Source of the DNA: Burkholderia metallica
GTDB lineage: Bacteria; Pseudomonadota; Gammaproteobacteria; Burkholderiales; Burkholderiaceae
Length of the DNA: 64,000 nucleotides
Assembly (NCBI RefSeq): GCF_902832845.1
Contig: NZ_CADFDB010000006.1
Span: forward strand, 205,313-269,312
Direction: 5' to 3'
The position numbers were made by a program, and so were the translations under genes. Shown in pieces: positions 28,595-37,358 of the stretch; position 1 is the stretch's first letter; each line of letters opens with the position of its first letter. The notes beneath the pieces are model-generated. The model was not told the origin of the DNA and did no database searches. It saw nothing but the letters and a program-made list of their open reading frames with translations.

Positions 28595-30001
28595 TCAATA
28601 GGCATTGCGATGCGTGAATCCATACAAAACGGTCGCCGCCACGATCCGCATATCCATCGCAAACGACCAGTTATTCAGGTAATAGAGATCGTGTTCGATC
28701 CGCCTCTGCATCTTCTCGATGCGATCCGTCTCGCCGCGATGGCCGTTGACCTGGGCCCAGCCGGTGATGCCCGGCTTGATCCGGTAGCGCTGGATATAGC
28801 CGTCGACCAGGTGCCGGTAGAAGCGGTCGTGCTCCACCGCATGCGGGCGTGGCCCGACCACCGACATGTCGCCCTTCAGCACGTTGAAGAACTGCGGCAG
28901 TTCGTCGAGGCTCGTGCGCCGCAGCAGCGCGCCGACACGCGTGACGCGCGGGTCGCCTTGCGTCGCCTGCCGGACTTCGCCAGGCTCGCGCGGGTCGCAC
29001 ATGCGCATCGTCCGGAACTTGTAGATCGTGAAGACGCGCCCGTAAGCACCCCTGCGTTGCTGCCGGAACAGCACCGGCCCCGGCGACGACAACTTGACCG
29101 CCAGCGCAACGACGGCCATCAGCGGCGCGATTCCGATCAACGCCAGGCCCGCGAACACGCGATCGAACATCGCCTTGCCCGCCAGCGCCCGCGCGGACAG
29201 CGGCGACGAGACGAGATCGAGCGCGCGGCCACGAATCGCGCCGTCCGGATGAAGCGGCGTCATACCGGTGAGATCCGGCATGAAGCGGATGTCGACCAGA
29301 TCCTCGGCGAACGCGCGGACGATCTCGCCGACACGATCGGCCTCCGACAACGGCAACACGATCCAGACTTCCCCGACCTGTGCGCGACGCACGTGCTCGA
29401 CGAATTTGGCCAGGTCACGATGCACGGCCTGTTCTTCCGGCCCGATCGGCGACGGACCGGACATGTCGAAGATTGCGGCTATCCGGAACGGCCGCCACGT
29501 TTCACGCGCATCGCGGCCAACGAGCGTCCGGCAACGTTCGAGATGCCCGACGAGCGCAACCGATTTGCGCCGCGCATGCCGCGCCGCCGCGCCAACGCCG
29601 AGCCACCACCGCACGGCCTGCGACACGACGAGCGCGACCGCCGACAACGCAAACCAGCCGGCTACCCAGTCGAGCGCGATCGGAAATTGCCGGTCGTGCG
29701 CCGTGACGGAAACCGCGCCGACACACAACGCGACGGCCAGACAGGCCGGCGCGAGCCACACGCGACGCCACGACAGGCGGCACTTGGGATCGCCGTACAA
29801 GCCGACCAACGGAAACAGGAGCAGCGCGCACGCGATCGAAACGGCCATCAGCACGGCATCCGATTCGGCAGACGGCGAGCCGCCCAGCCAGCTTCTCGCC
29901 GCCCATGCGGTAGCGACAAGCAGCGCGGCATCCAGCAACCTGAACCGCGACGCTTTTCCGCGAACGGCGGGGGTGTATCTAGTTTGGTTTAACGAAGGCA
30001 T
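28595..30001 (-). CDS. Undecaprenyl-phosphate sugar-1-phosphate transferase (priming enzyme)
   Basis: First gene of the operon; starts repeat-unit synthesis by moving a sugar-1-phosphate to undecaprenyl phosphate. 468 residues: four N-terminal hydrophobic segments, a central soluble domain, then the PHPT catalytic domain beginning [20 protein letters not shown], with [44 protein letters not shown] and [10 protein letters not shown]. WcaJ/BceB-type architecture suggests glucose-1-phosphate, but the sugar cannot be fixed here. A long leader lies upstream. Confidence 0.92.
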   Translation of the reverse strand: MPSLNQTRYTPAVRGKASRFRLLDAALLVATAWAARSWLGGSPSAESDAVLMAVSIACALLLFPLVGLYGDPKCRLSWRRVWLAPACLAVALCVGAVSVTAHDRQFPIALDWVAGWFALSAVALVVSQAVRWWLGVGAAARHARRKSVALVGHLERCRTLVGRDARETWRPFRIAAIFDMSGPSPIGPEEQAVHRDLAKFVEHVRRAQVGEVWIVLPLSEADRVGEIVRAFAEDLVDIRFMPDLTGMTPLHPDGAIRGRALDLVSSPLSARALAGKAMFDRVFAGLALIGIAPLMAVVALAVKLSSPGPVLFRQQRRGAYGRVFTIYKFRTMRMCDPREPGEVRQATQGDPRVTRVGALLRRTSLDELPQFFNVLKGDMSVVGPRPHAVEHDRFYRHLVDGYIQRYRIKPGITGWAQVNGHRGETDRIEKMQRRIEHDLYYLNNWSFAMDMRIVAATVLYGFTHRNAY

Positions 30002-30310
30002 AACCCTGGGCGATCACCGTCGCGGTCGATCGGCAATGGAACTGCAGCGCATCGTCACGCAATGCATGCCACGCCGGCACGGATCGACTCCCGAACCGTT
30101 GATCGATTTCATCTATTGTTTAGCAATGCGAACCTGATTCGATTGACACAGGCCTTCAATCAAATGTTACGAACCGTTGATTTTCGAACCTGGTGGACGT
30201 GACCTGACAACTTCAACGAGACCGACGCTCTCCGCTTACCACGAGCTCATCGCTTATCGAGACGATGTAAGACTTGGATACTGCCACCACGATCTGGCGT
30301 TTTAAATCGT

Positions 30311-30355
30311 TCAAGTCCTAAAAAAATTGATATAGAGACTTTTCTTGTCCTATTT
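30311..30355 (-). promoter_or_regulatory. Candidate operator: TAGGAC-type repeats upstream of the polysaccharide operon
   Basis: Read on the minus strand (the operon's direction), AAATAGGACAAG (30344-30355) is followed 7 bases later by TCTATAT (30330-30336), and then by TAGGACTTGA (30311-30320). The same 12-base word and the TCTATAT word occur in the gap upstream of the first fimbrial operon (45908-45927). They lie 310-355 bases before the first start codon. Shared words are seen; that a regulator binds them is inferred. Confidence 0.45.
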
Positions 30356-30388
30356 GCCAATGAGGCCCCTGCCTACATGGCAGATTGA

Positions 30389-30796
30389 TTGATGTCAATT
30401 GGTCAAGCACGCGGTGCGATGCGCATCGGGTCACTTCGCGAGACAGTGTGGAAGCACCACCATCCCGCGGACACGATGGCCGACGATTGCGACGTGTGTC
30501 GCCGTTGCGATAAGTGCGGCGTCAATGCGCCGCTACGCGTGGGTGGTCGGTTTTCGCTGCGCGTCCTGACGAGCAACGCGCGCCAGCGTCACTTCCGCGC
30601 TTCATCTCGGGTGCCGGCCGACCCGGTGTCGACGTGCATCGACGTCGTCTATTCCGACATGACGTCCCGGCTCCGCGACGAATTCGAGGATCTCGACAGT
30701 GACAAAAGGGCGCGCGTGTGCCGCGCGCTCGTCACGATGCCGCTCGTGCGCATCCATCGCGGCAACGTCAGCGTCAACGCTCGGCTCGCGTGTTAG
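30389..30796 (+). CDS. Doubtful open frame with a CxxCxxCxxC cluster
   Basis: Up to 135 residues, function unknown. Codon third positions look coding-like, and residues 34-43 form Cys-x2-Cys-x2-Cys-x2-Cys (CDVCRRCDKC), reminiscent of a metal-binding cluster. Against it: no ribosome site at any candidate start (30389, 30392, 30419, 30476), and no recognisable fold. A hairpin 82 bases after the stop could be its terminator. It may also be the remnant of a lost gene. Confidence 0.27.
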   Translation: MMSIGQARGAMRIGSLRETVWKHHHPADTMADDCDVCRRCDKCGVNAPLRVGGRFSLRVLTSNARQRHFRASSRVPADPVSTCIDVVYSDMTSRLRDEFEDLDSDKRARVCRALVTMPLVRIHRGNVSVNARLAC

Positions 30797-30877
30797 AACA
30801 AGAAAGTCTGCTTTGAGCGTGATCGAAATTTCGCAGCGAGATCGCGTGCGGGGCGCAATCCGACGCGTAAACGGAAC

Positions 30878-30897
30878 GCCGCCGGCAAGCCGGCGGC
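30878..30897. terminator. Strong GC hairpin
   Basis: Perfect 9-bp inverted repeat (30878-30886 with 30889-30897) around AA, followed by AAAAG on the plus strand. It lies between the doubtful plus-strand frame and the 3' end of the minus-strand lipoprotein operon, so it may end either transcript. Confidence 0.45.
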
Positions 30898-31007
30898 AAA
30901 AGATGCGTCCACGGATGACGTGGCGCACGTGAGGCACTCGATTCGGCGAGCGCGGGTCATTCAGCCGTGAACGACCCGCGCGACGCTGCTGCGCCGGAGG
31001 TGCTCGC

Positions 31008-32027
31008 TCAGTTCTGCGTGAGCGGATTCAGCGTCGTGCACAGGAAGCCCGTGCAGTTGGCCGGCTTGAAGTAGAACGACGCCATCACCGGCGTCGACGT
31101 GCCGAGCGCGAGATCGCCCAGGTACGCGGCGCCCTGCGCGCCGAAATTGTTCGACTGCTGGACGAAGCTGTCGCTGGTCGACTGGATCGCGGCCGACTGG
31201 TACGTGAAGGTCGGCGACTGGGTCTGGTCCTTCACGTAGACCCACGAGATCGTGCTGCCGAACAACATCCCGCCCTTCGCGCGATAACCCTTCGCGCCTT
31301 CGCTGTTGGCCTGCGCGATGAAGTCGCTGACGTTCGTCGCCGGCACCAGCGCATCGTACATATAGGTCGCGTTCGACGCGTTGTTCTTCATGTACACGTT
31401 CGCCTGCACCGATCCGACCATCATCGGGCCCAGGAACCAGTAGCCCGACTGGCCCTGGCCGTTCGCCTGCGTGAGGAACGCGTTCGTGTCGGCCGGCAAC
31501 GCCGTCGTCGCGTACGTATAGGTCGCCGACGAGCCGCCGTCCTTGCGATAGAGATAGCCGTACGTGAGCGGCCCTTCGTAGCGGTAGCCGCTCGTGCCTT
31601 GCGCGTTGGCCTGGTTGACGAAGCCCGTCATGTCGGACGGCGCCGCCTGCAACTGGTACGTGTACGTCTGCGCCGCGCCGTCGTTCACGAAGATCGAACG
31701 CGACCCGCCGTTCGACGCGCTGTAGAAGTAGTCGCCCAGATAGCGATAGCCCTTCGCGCCTTCGCTGTTGAGCAGCGTCAGGAAGCTCGCCTGATCCGCC
31801 GCGGTCGGCTGCGCGTCGTAGCGCAGCGTCAGCGTGCTGCCGCCCGAGCCACCGCTGCCGCCGCTTCCCGTCCCGCCGGAACCCGTGCCGCCGGTGCCGC
31901 CGGTGCCGCCACTTCCGCCGTTGTTGCTCGTGCCCGATCCGCCGGATGCCGCGGGCGAGGAATTATCGTCGCCGCCGCAAGCAGTCAGCGCCAGACAGGT
32001 CAATGCGATCAATGCAACGGCTTTCAT
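31008..32027 (-). CDS. Repeat lipoprotein with five tandem ~50-residue modules
   Basis: 339 residues from ATG 32027 (AAAGG upstream). The lipoprotein signal ends LALTACGG. Next comes a low-complexity Gly/Ser/Thr linker (about residues 25-65), then five divergent tandem modules of about 50 residues, each with a core like QANxxGAxGYRYxGP, a gap, then VYxKxxxSxTYTY. The modules fill the rest of the protein up to a short tail with two Cys (CTGFLC). I do not recognise a named family. Tethered to the outer membrane by lipid with a flexible stalk, it looks built to display a binding or filament-forming array. It is last in an operon with a CsgG-like and a Sel1 lipoprotein. Confidence 0.8.
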   Translation of the reverse strand: MKAVALIALTCLALTACGGDDNSSPAASGGSGTSNNGGSGGTGGTGGTGSGGTGSGGSGGSGGSTLTLRYDAQPTAADQASFLTLLNSEGAKGYRYLGDYFYSASNGGSRSIFVNDGAAQTYTYQLQAAPSDMTGFVNQANAQGTSGYRYEGPLTYGYLYRKDGGSSATYTYATTALPADTNAFLTQANGQGQSGYWFLGPMMVGSVQANVYMKNNASNATYMYDALVPATNVSDFIAQANSEGAKGYRAKGGMLFGSTISWVYVKDQTQSPTFTYQSAAIQSTSDSFVQQSNNFGAQGAAYLGDLALGTSTPVMASFYFKPANCTGFLCTTLNPLTQN

Positions 32028-32150
32028 CGGAATCACCTTTCAAACGAACAGGACGAACGCAACCGGCACGCGCGAATCGTTCCGCACGCACGGACCATCA
32101 CGAATCAAGCATCAGGAATCGGCCGGCGGCGCACCGCCGGCCCGGGGACG

Positions 32151-32978
32151 TCAGTTGACCTGCAACTGGCCGCCGCGGCCGAGGCCGCCCTTGACGTCCT
32201 GCGCCTTGTAGCTGCGCAGTGCCACGACCATCTTGTTGTACGCGTCGATGAACGCGACGACCGTCGCCTTGCCTTCCGGCGTCGACGAGAAGCCGGCCAG
32301 CGCACCGCCCACGCCGCCGCCGAAGCCGCCCAGCGCCGCGCCGTAGTTGGTCGCCGTCGAGCTGCCTTCCGACGCCGCGATCTGCACGGCCGAGCGCACG
32401 TCGAACAGCGTCAGCGTGACGACCGACGCCTTCGTCTGCAGGTGGCCGGCCACCGCCGCGACCGCGCTGTTGCCGATCAGCCCGCCGATCATGCTGCCGA
32501 TACCGCCGATCGGCGAATCGTTGATGACGATCTGCGGTTCCATGTAGTAGTCGGCCGCGACACGCTGGCCCTTCTGCTGCTTCGAGCCCGCGCGGTATTC
32601 GCCCGAGTTGCGCTGCAGCTGCGTGATGCGCGACAGGCGCGCGTCGCTCTTCTGGTTGCCGATCGACGTGATCACGAAGCAGTTCGACTGCTGGACGGCC
32701 AGGCGCAGCAGCGGGTCGATCGTCGTCATCTTGGTCGCGCTGCCGAACGGGCCCCACCAGTCGGCGTTGCGGCCGTCGTCGACGGCGATCGTGCCGAGCG
32801 GCGACGTGCAGCGCTGCAGCCCCGTATCGGCGCCGGCGCTCGCGCCGCCGGCCGCGGCGCCCGTCACGCCCGCGTTCTGGCCGCCGGGCGTCACCATGCC
32901 GCCGCAACCTGCGACGGACGCGCAAAGCGCTGCAACCAGCGCACCTTGGGTGAGACGTTGGGAAAGGTTGGTCTTCAT
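32151..32978 (-). CDS. CsgG-like outer-membrane lipoprotein
   Basis: 275 residues. The lipobox is SVAGCGG at the end of the signal peptide. The body resembles CsgG-family proteins: an early beta strand (GTIAVDDGR), then a segment for the active helix (IDPLLRLAVQQSNCFVITS), AADYYMEPQIVI, a Gly-rich hydrophobic stretch (IGGIGSMIGGLIGN) and VVTLTLFDVRSAVQIAASEG. CsgG forms the nonameric curli secretion pore; family relatives have other envelope roles. No curlin genes are nearby, so its cargo, if any, is unknown. It lies 123 bases upstream of the repeat lipoprotein gene. Confidence 0.75.
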   Translation of the reverse strand: MKTNLSQRLTQGALVAALCASVAGCGGMVTPGGQNAGVTGAAAGGASAGADTGLQRCTSPLGTIAVDDGRNADWWGPFGSATKMTTIDPLLRLAVQQSNCFVITSIGNQKSDARLSRITQLQRNSGEYRAGSKQQKGQRVAADYYMEPQIVINDSPIGGIGSMIGGLIGNSAVAAVAGHLQTKASVVTLTLFDVRSAVQIAASEGSSTATNYGAALGGFGGGVGGALAGFSSTPEGKATVVAFIDAYNKMVVALRSYKAQDVKGGLGRGGQLQVN

Positions 32979-33099
32979 GTCGTTGTCGATCGATTAGAGT
33001 CGTTGTTCGGCTTATGTGTTCGTGCGAACTTCGATAAGCCCCCCGGCGTGGCGCGCGATGGTGGTCTCCCCGCTGCAGCCCCCGTTGCTTTATGCCCGG

Positions 33100-33687
33100 T
33101 CAGTAGTACCAGTACGTCTGCTGCCAGACGCCGTAGTACGGATAGCCCGAGTTCCAGTAGCCGTAATAGACGTCACGCCATTGCGTGCGCCATTTCCAGT
33201 CTTCTTCGTCTTCCTTCTTCGCCTTGCGCGCCAGGTCGAGCAGCTTCTTCGACTCCTTGTCGCCGCGGGCCGCCGCGATCGACAGCCACTTCTCCGCTTC
33301 GCGCGCGTCGGAGCCCATTTCCTCCAGGCCGAACAGGTAGAAACTGCCGAGCGCCTTCTGCGCCTGCAGGTCGCCGCGCTCGGCGGCCTCGCGCATCCAC
33401 TTGAGCGCCTGGTAGCTGTCCTGGCGCACGCCGTCGCCGCGGAAATAACGCAGGCCGAGGTCGTACGCGGCCTTCGGCTGGGTCTTCGCCGTCTGCTTCA
33501 GCGCAGCGATGCGCGGATCGTCGCGCTCCTCCGAATCGTCCCTTTTTTGATAGGACACCTGATCTTTGGGGCGATCAAAACAACCCGTGTCGTCGCAGAT
33601 CCGCACCGTGCTGCTGGTGATCGACGGATCCTGCGCGCACGCGGCCAGTAGCAACAGCAGCCCCGGTGCGAGTAAACGGCGGTACAT
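33100..33687 (-). CDS. Sel1-repeat lipoprotein
   Basis: 195 residues from ATG 33687 with GAGGAAGG upstream. The lipoprotein signal is LLLLLAACAQ. Central Sel1-type helical repeats: AAYDLGLRYFRGDGVRQDSY, ALKWMREAAERGD, and EAEKWLSIAAARGD. The C-terminus is unusually aromatic (WKWRTQWRDVYYGYW... ending WQQTYWYY). Sel1 repeats mediate protein-protein contacts in the envelope. It is the first gene of the three-lipoprotein set, all minus strand with gaps of 121 and 123 bases, which suggests one envelope complex. Confidence 0.85.
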   Translation of the reverse strand: MYRRLLAPGLLLLLAACAQDPSITSSTVRICDDTGCFDRPKDQVSYQKRDDSEERDDPRIAALKQTAKTQPKAAYDLGLRYFRGDGVRQDSYQALKWMREAAERGDLQAQKALGSFYLFGLEEMGSDAREAEKWLSIAAARGDKESKKLLDLARKAKKEDEEDWKWRTQWRDVYYGYWNSGYPYYGVWQQTYWYY

Positions 33688-34047
33688 CGTTACCTTCCTC
33701 AAGTTTTTTATTGGCGCCGCAATTCTTCGCGCTATCCCACCCCCGGGAGCGCACACCCGGCGGCGCGCGGCGCAACGGATACAATCCGTCGACGCCGACA
33801 CGCACTCCAGGGCTCTCTCAGGCTCTCTCTTCGAATCGTTCGGTCACTGCTGCATGGCTGTCGCTTTTCGCTTGCCGATCGTGGCCGGCATCGATCCCCA
33901 AACATGACGCGACAAACAATAGTGACGTGGTGAGCAATAATAATGAAGAAAAATGGCATGTCAAGGTCATTCGCGTTTTCAAAGGTTGCATGACGCGTCA
34001 GTTTTGATATGCTCTCCCTCGCCAAAACCCCTGGAGACCCCATCGAG
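33688..34047. other. Divergent promoter region between the lipoprotein operon and the HTH-receiver operon
   Basis: 360 bases. The section 33900-34010 is AT-rich and must contain the rightward promoter. It has a perfect 10-bp palindrome TGACGCGTCA (33991-34000), and the half word CATGACGCG occurs twice (33903-33911 and 33989-33997), a candidate operator. No gene is seen. Confidence 0.5.
33991..34000. promoter_or_regulatory. Palindrome TGACGCGTCA upstream of the HTH-receiver gene
   Basis: Perfect 10-bp palindrome 48 bases before the start codon, with a second half-copy (CATGACGCG) about 86 bases further upstream. Possible autoregulatory site; inference from position. Confidence 0.35.
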
Positions 34048-34920
34048 ATGTCCAACAGCGAGCAGGCCAACGTCGATCTCATCACCGCCAACAAGGTGCG
34101 CGACCTACTGAACCGGAACGGCATTCCGCCGCGCAGTCACAACACGACGATCGCGAACGTGCTCGGCCTGAGCTTCTCGGTCGTCACGCGCAAGATGAAA
34201 GGCCTGATCCCGTGGAACCTGTCGCAGCTGCAGGACATCGCGACGCACTTCGGCGTGCCGCCCGCGATCCTGCTCGACGACAAGGGCACGCAGCCTGCCG
34301 CCGCCGAGATGATCGACGCGACGCTCGTGATCGAATCGCGGCGCCTGCGCTGTCGCGCCTCGATCTCGACCAAGGCCAGCAGCCAGATCGAGACGGACTT
34401 CGTCGCGCTGCAGTGGCAGGGCGAATGGCTGATCACCGAGCGTCAGCACGCGCGCGAGGGCCGCACGTACCCGGTCGACGTCATCGAGCTGCGCTCGACG
34501 CAGCCGAACGTCTATGCGGCGCGGATCGCGGTGGTCGACGATTCGCAGGACGTCGCCGAAACGGTATGTGAATATTTCATCGAAAAAGGCGTGAACGCGA
34601 TTCCGTACTTCGACGGCGCGACGTTCCGCAAGGCACTGGAAGTCGAGGATTTCGACGGCTACATCCTCGACTGGATGCTCGGCGACCAGACGGCCGCCGA
34701 ACTCGTGCGCGGCATCCGCTCGAGCGAGAACAGCGGCGCGCCGATCTTCCTGCTGACCGGCAAGATTTCGACCGGCGAAGCGAGCGAGGACGAAATCGCG
34801 CACATCGTGTCGCACTACAACGCGCGCTGCGAGGAGAAGCCGGTGCGCCTGCCGATCCTGTTCGCCGAAGTGGCGCGCGAACTGAAGATCACGCTGCCGG
34901 CCGCCGCCGCCGCGAACTGA
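34048..34920 (+). CDS. Response regulator with N-terminal HTH and C-terminal receiver domain
   Basis: 290 residues from ATG 34048. The N-terminal 70 residues form a Cro/CI-like HTH (NKVRDLLNRNGIPPRSHN, then VLGLSFSVVTRKMKG). After a middle segment comes a receiver domain: IAVVDDSQDVAET supplies the acidic pair, the phospho-acceptor Asp is in GYILDWMLGDQ, and IFLLTGK supplies Thr and Lys. The order HTH-then-receiver is the reverse of ordinary response regulators. It is co-oriented with a molybdopterin-oxidoreductase-like gene and a hybrid kinase, 42 bases and 4-base overlap apart, so it is the likely output of that kinase. A decayed partial copy lies at 39992-40255. Confidence 0.85.
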   Translation: MSNSEQANVDLITANKVRDLLNRNGIPPRSHNTTIANVLGLSFSVVTRKMKGLIPWNLSQLQDIATHFGVPPAILLDDKGTQPAAAEMIDATLVIESRRLRCRASISTKASSQIETDFVALQWQGEWLITERQHAREGRTYPVDVIELRSTQPNVYAARIAVVDDSQDVAETVCEYFIEKGVNAIPYFDGATFRKALEVEDFDGYILDWMLGDQTAAELVRGIRSSENSGAPIFLLTGKISTGEASEDEIAHIVSHYNARCEEKPVRLPILFAEVARELKITLPAAAAAN

Positions 34921-34962
34921 GAGCACGACAGCAAACCACCACCGCACGACCGAGGGCACGAC

Positions 34963-35466
34963 ATGCGAATTTCGACCATCTGGATCAAGCGCCTGCTGAC
35001 GGCCTGCCTGCTCGGCATGGCTGCCGCGAGCTGGGCCGCTTCGTCGTTCACGTTCACCGTGGACGGCAAGATCGACAAGCACAACCAGCAGGGCAAGACG
35101 GCGTACGTGTTCTCCGAGCAGGCGCTGATGGCGCTGCCGCAGCACACGATCGTCACGTCGACGAGCTGGACGCCGAGGGCGACCTTCACCGGCCCGCGCC
35201 TGTCCGACATCCTGAAGATGGTCGGCGCGCATGGCACGCAGATCGAATTCCGCTGCATCGACGAGTACACGTTCACGATTCCGGTGTCCGATGCCGATCG
35301 TTACGGCGTCATCCTCGCGCGGACGATGAACGGCAAGGTGCTCGGCAACGACAACTACGGCCCGCTGTGGATCATGTATCCGCGCGACCAGTACCCCGAT
35401 GAACTGAAGACGCCGCTCGGCGAAGCCAAGTTCGCGTGGCAGATCATCGGCCTGACGGTGAAATGA
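34963..35466 (+). CDS. Small exported molybdopterin-oxidoreductase-like protein
   Basis: 167 residues. A signal peptide (to ASWAAS) is followed by a single compact domain of the sulfite-oxidase/YedY-like molybdopterin fold: VFSEQALMALPQHTIVTSTSW, GPRLSDILKMVG, DEYTFTIPVSDADRYGVILA, NYGPLWIMYP. Full enzymes of this fold are larger and use a conserved Cys as molybdenum ligand; here the only Cys in the mature part is Cys98 (FRCIDEY), not in the usual context. I infer a periplasmic sensing or ligand-binding role rather than catalysis. The stop overlaps the kinase start (ATGA). Confidence 0.75.
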   Translation: MRISTIWIKRLLTACLLGMAAASWAASSFTFTVDGKIDKHNQQGKTAYVFSEQALMALPQHTIVTSTSWTPRATFTGPRLSDILKMVGAHGTQIEFRCIDEYTFTIPVSDADRYGVILARTMNGKVLGNDNYGPLWIMYPRDQYPDELKTPLGEAKFAWQIIGLTVK

Positions 35467-37283
35467 AGCGCGGGCGATGGAAAAATAGAAAAATCATCCT
35501 GGTCCTCGGCTCGCTGTGGATCATGGGGTTCGCCGCGTGGGCGTTCCTGCTGTGGGACCTCCTCGCCACGTCGGTCAACGAGGGCGTGCTCGAAGGGCCG
35601 CGCGAAGGCGTGTTCTGGACCGCGTCGCAATACCGGAACGTCTACACGCGTTTCGACCGGCAACTGATCCTCTACGCGACGCATCAGGACGACGATTTCA
35701 ATCACGTGCAGATGCAGCTCGACAGCCTGTCGGTGTCGTTCGGCTTTCTGCAGCGGCCGTCGGAAGTGTCCGAATACTGGCTGCGCATCCCGCGCGCGCG
35801 CAACGAGATCGAAGCGCTGGGCGAATTCATGACGCGCCTGAAACGCGAAGTGCCGTTGCTGCGCGACGCGCCGAAACAGGCGCAACAGGTGATCGACGAG
35901 GTCAATGCGTACTGGCCGAAGGTCAACGCCCTCGCGAACTACTTCCGCGCGATCGAGATGGCGCAGCGCGACTTCACGTTCCATCAGCTGAAGGAAAAGC
36001 AGCGTGCGATCCTGATTCTCGGCATGGTGCTCGGCGTGATCCTGTGCGCGCTGTTCCTGCTGCTGTTCTATACGATGCGCACGCGTGACGACCTGCTCGA
36101 ACGGCAGGACGCGGCGCTCGACGCCGAACGCAAGGCGTCGGACCGCGCGTTCGAGATGATCGAGGCGAAAAACGCGTTCCTCGGGATGGTCAGCCACGAG
36201 TTGCGCACGCCGCTGCAGGCGATCTGCGGGTCGGTCGAGATCCTGCTCGCGCGCCCGCAGTCGGACGCGAACCTGAAGACGATCCGGCGGCTGCAGAATT
36301 CCGCGCTGTCGCTCGAAGCGCTCGTCAAGGATCTGACCGACTACATCAAGCTGCGCTCGACGAAGCGCCTCGCCGAACAGGAAACCGTCGGCATCGCGTC
36401 GCTGCTCGCCGAGGTGTTCGACCCGCTGCGCGAGAAGATCGCGTCCAGGCGGATCGTGGTCACGCAACGGGTCGAGCCGCACGGCCTCGCGATCCGCTCC
36501 GATCGCAAGCTGCTGCGCCAGGTGCTGTCGAACCTGATCGAGAACTCGGTCAAGTACACGCCCGGCGGATCGATCGACGTGTCGATCACGCTCGTCGACG
36601 CGCCGGCCGGCCCGCAAGTGAAGATCGTGGTGCGCGACACGGGCACCGGCATCGCGAAGCAGCACCTGTCGAAGATCTTCGAGCCGTTCTACCGCGCGAA
36701 CGACGCGGTCGGTCTGCATGTGGATGGGATCGGCATGGGGCTCGCCGTCGTGCGCGAAATCGTGACGACGTTGCGCGGGCATGTGGACGTGCGCAGCGTG
36801 GTCGGCGAAGGCAGCGAATTCGTCGTGACGCTGCCGGCCGAAGTGCCCGGCACCGACACCGCCGGCCACGCGGCCGGCGATACGCCCGCACTGCCGCACG
36901 CGGCCGCGCTCCGCGGCCGGCGCGCACTGGTGGTCGACGACGACGACAACGCGCGCGAAACGCTCGGGGCGATGCTGTCGGCGCTCGGCCTCGACACGGA
37001 GCTGTGCAACACCGGGCAGGAAGGCATCGCGCGCTTCCGCGCAAGCCGTTACGACATCGTCGTGCTCGATCTCGAACTGCCCGACCTGAGCGGCTTCGAA
37101 GTCGCCCGGCGCATGCGCGCCGTTGCGCAACCCGACACCGACGGCCGGCATCCGGCGATCCTCGGCGTCAGCGCGTATGAATCGGCAGCGCTGCGCGAGA
37201 ACCAGCGGATGTTCGACGCATTCCTGCCGAAGCCGGTACACCTGCGCGAACTCGGCGCCCTTGTCGAGAAGCTGCTCGGCTGA
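35463..37283 (+). CDS. Hybrid sensor histidine kinase
   Basis: 606 residues starting at the ATG that overlaps the upstream stop. One transmembrane segment at about 12-32 and another at about 185-205 enclose a periplasmic sensor of about 150 residues (helical, Gln/Asp-rich). Next: HisKA with MVSHELRTPLQAI, HATPase with NLIENSVKYTPGG, DTGTGIAKQHL and GMGLAVVREI, then a C-terminal receiver (ALVVDDDDNARETL; Asp in DIVVLDLELPDLSG; Lys in FLPKPVHL). Coupled translation with the molybdopterin-like protein suggests that protein feeds the sensor domain. Output is probably the HTH-receiver protein of the same operon. Confidence 0.9.
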   Translation: MKRGRWKNRKIILVLGSLWIMGFAAWAFLLWDLLATSVNEGVLEGPREGVFWTASQYRNVYTRFDRQLILYATHQDDDFNHVQMQLDSLSVSFGFLQRPSEVSEYWLRIPRARNEIEALGEFMTRLKREVPLLRDAPKQAQQVIDEVNAYWPKVNALANYFRAIEMAQRDFTFHQLKEKQRAILILGMVLGVILCALFLLLFYTMRTRDDLLERQDAALDAERKASDRAFEMIEAKNAFLGMVSHELRTPLQAICGSVEILLARPQSDANLKTIRRLQNSALSLEALVKDLTDYIKLRSTKRLAEQETVGIASLLAEVFDPLREKIASRRIVVTQRVEPHGLAIRSDRKLLRQVLSNLIENSVKYTPGGSIDVSITLVDAPAGPQVKIVVRDTGTGIAKQHLSKIFEPFYRANDAVGLHVDGIGMGLAVVREIVTTLRGHVDVRSVVGEGSEFVVTLPAEVPGTDTAGHAAGDTPALPHAAALRGRRALVVDDDDNARETLGAMLSALGLDTELCNTGQEGIARFRASRYDIVVLDLELPDLSGFEVARRMRAVAQPDTDGRHPAILGVSAYESAALRENQRMFDAFLPKPVHLRELGALVEKLLG

Positions 37284-37358
37284 TTCGGCATGCCGCGTGC
37301 AAACGCGCACTGCATTGCGCGCCGGCGCCGCATCATGCGTTCCCGCTCACATTCCCGC

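Larger units (their letters stand above)
30002..31007. other. Long leader/intergenic region upstream of the polysaccharide operon
   Basis: About 1 kb. The 30100-30400 part is strikingly AT-rich for this replicon and surely contains the operon promoter and upstream control sites (see the motif entry at 30311-30355). A 12-bp dyad, ATTGATGTCAAT, is at 30388-30399. The 30400-30800 part has an open frame with replicon-like codon use (separate low-confidence entry). A GC hairpin follows at 30878. Confidence 0.6.
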
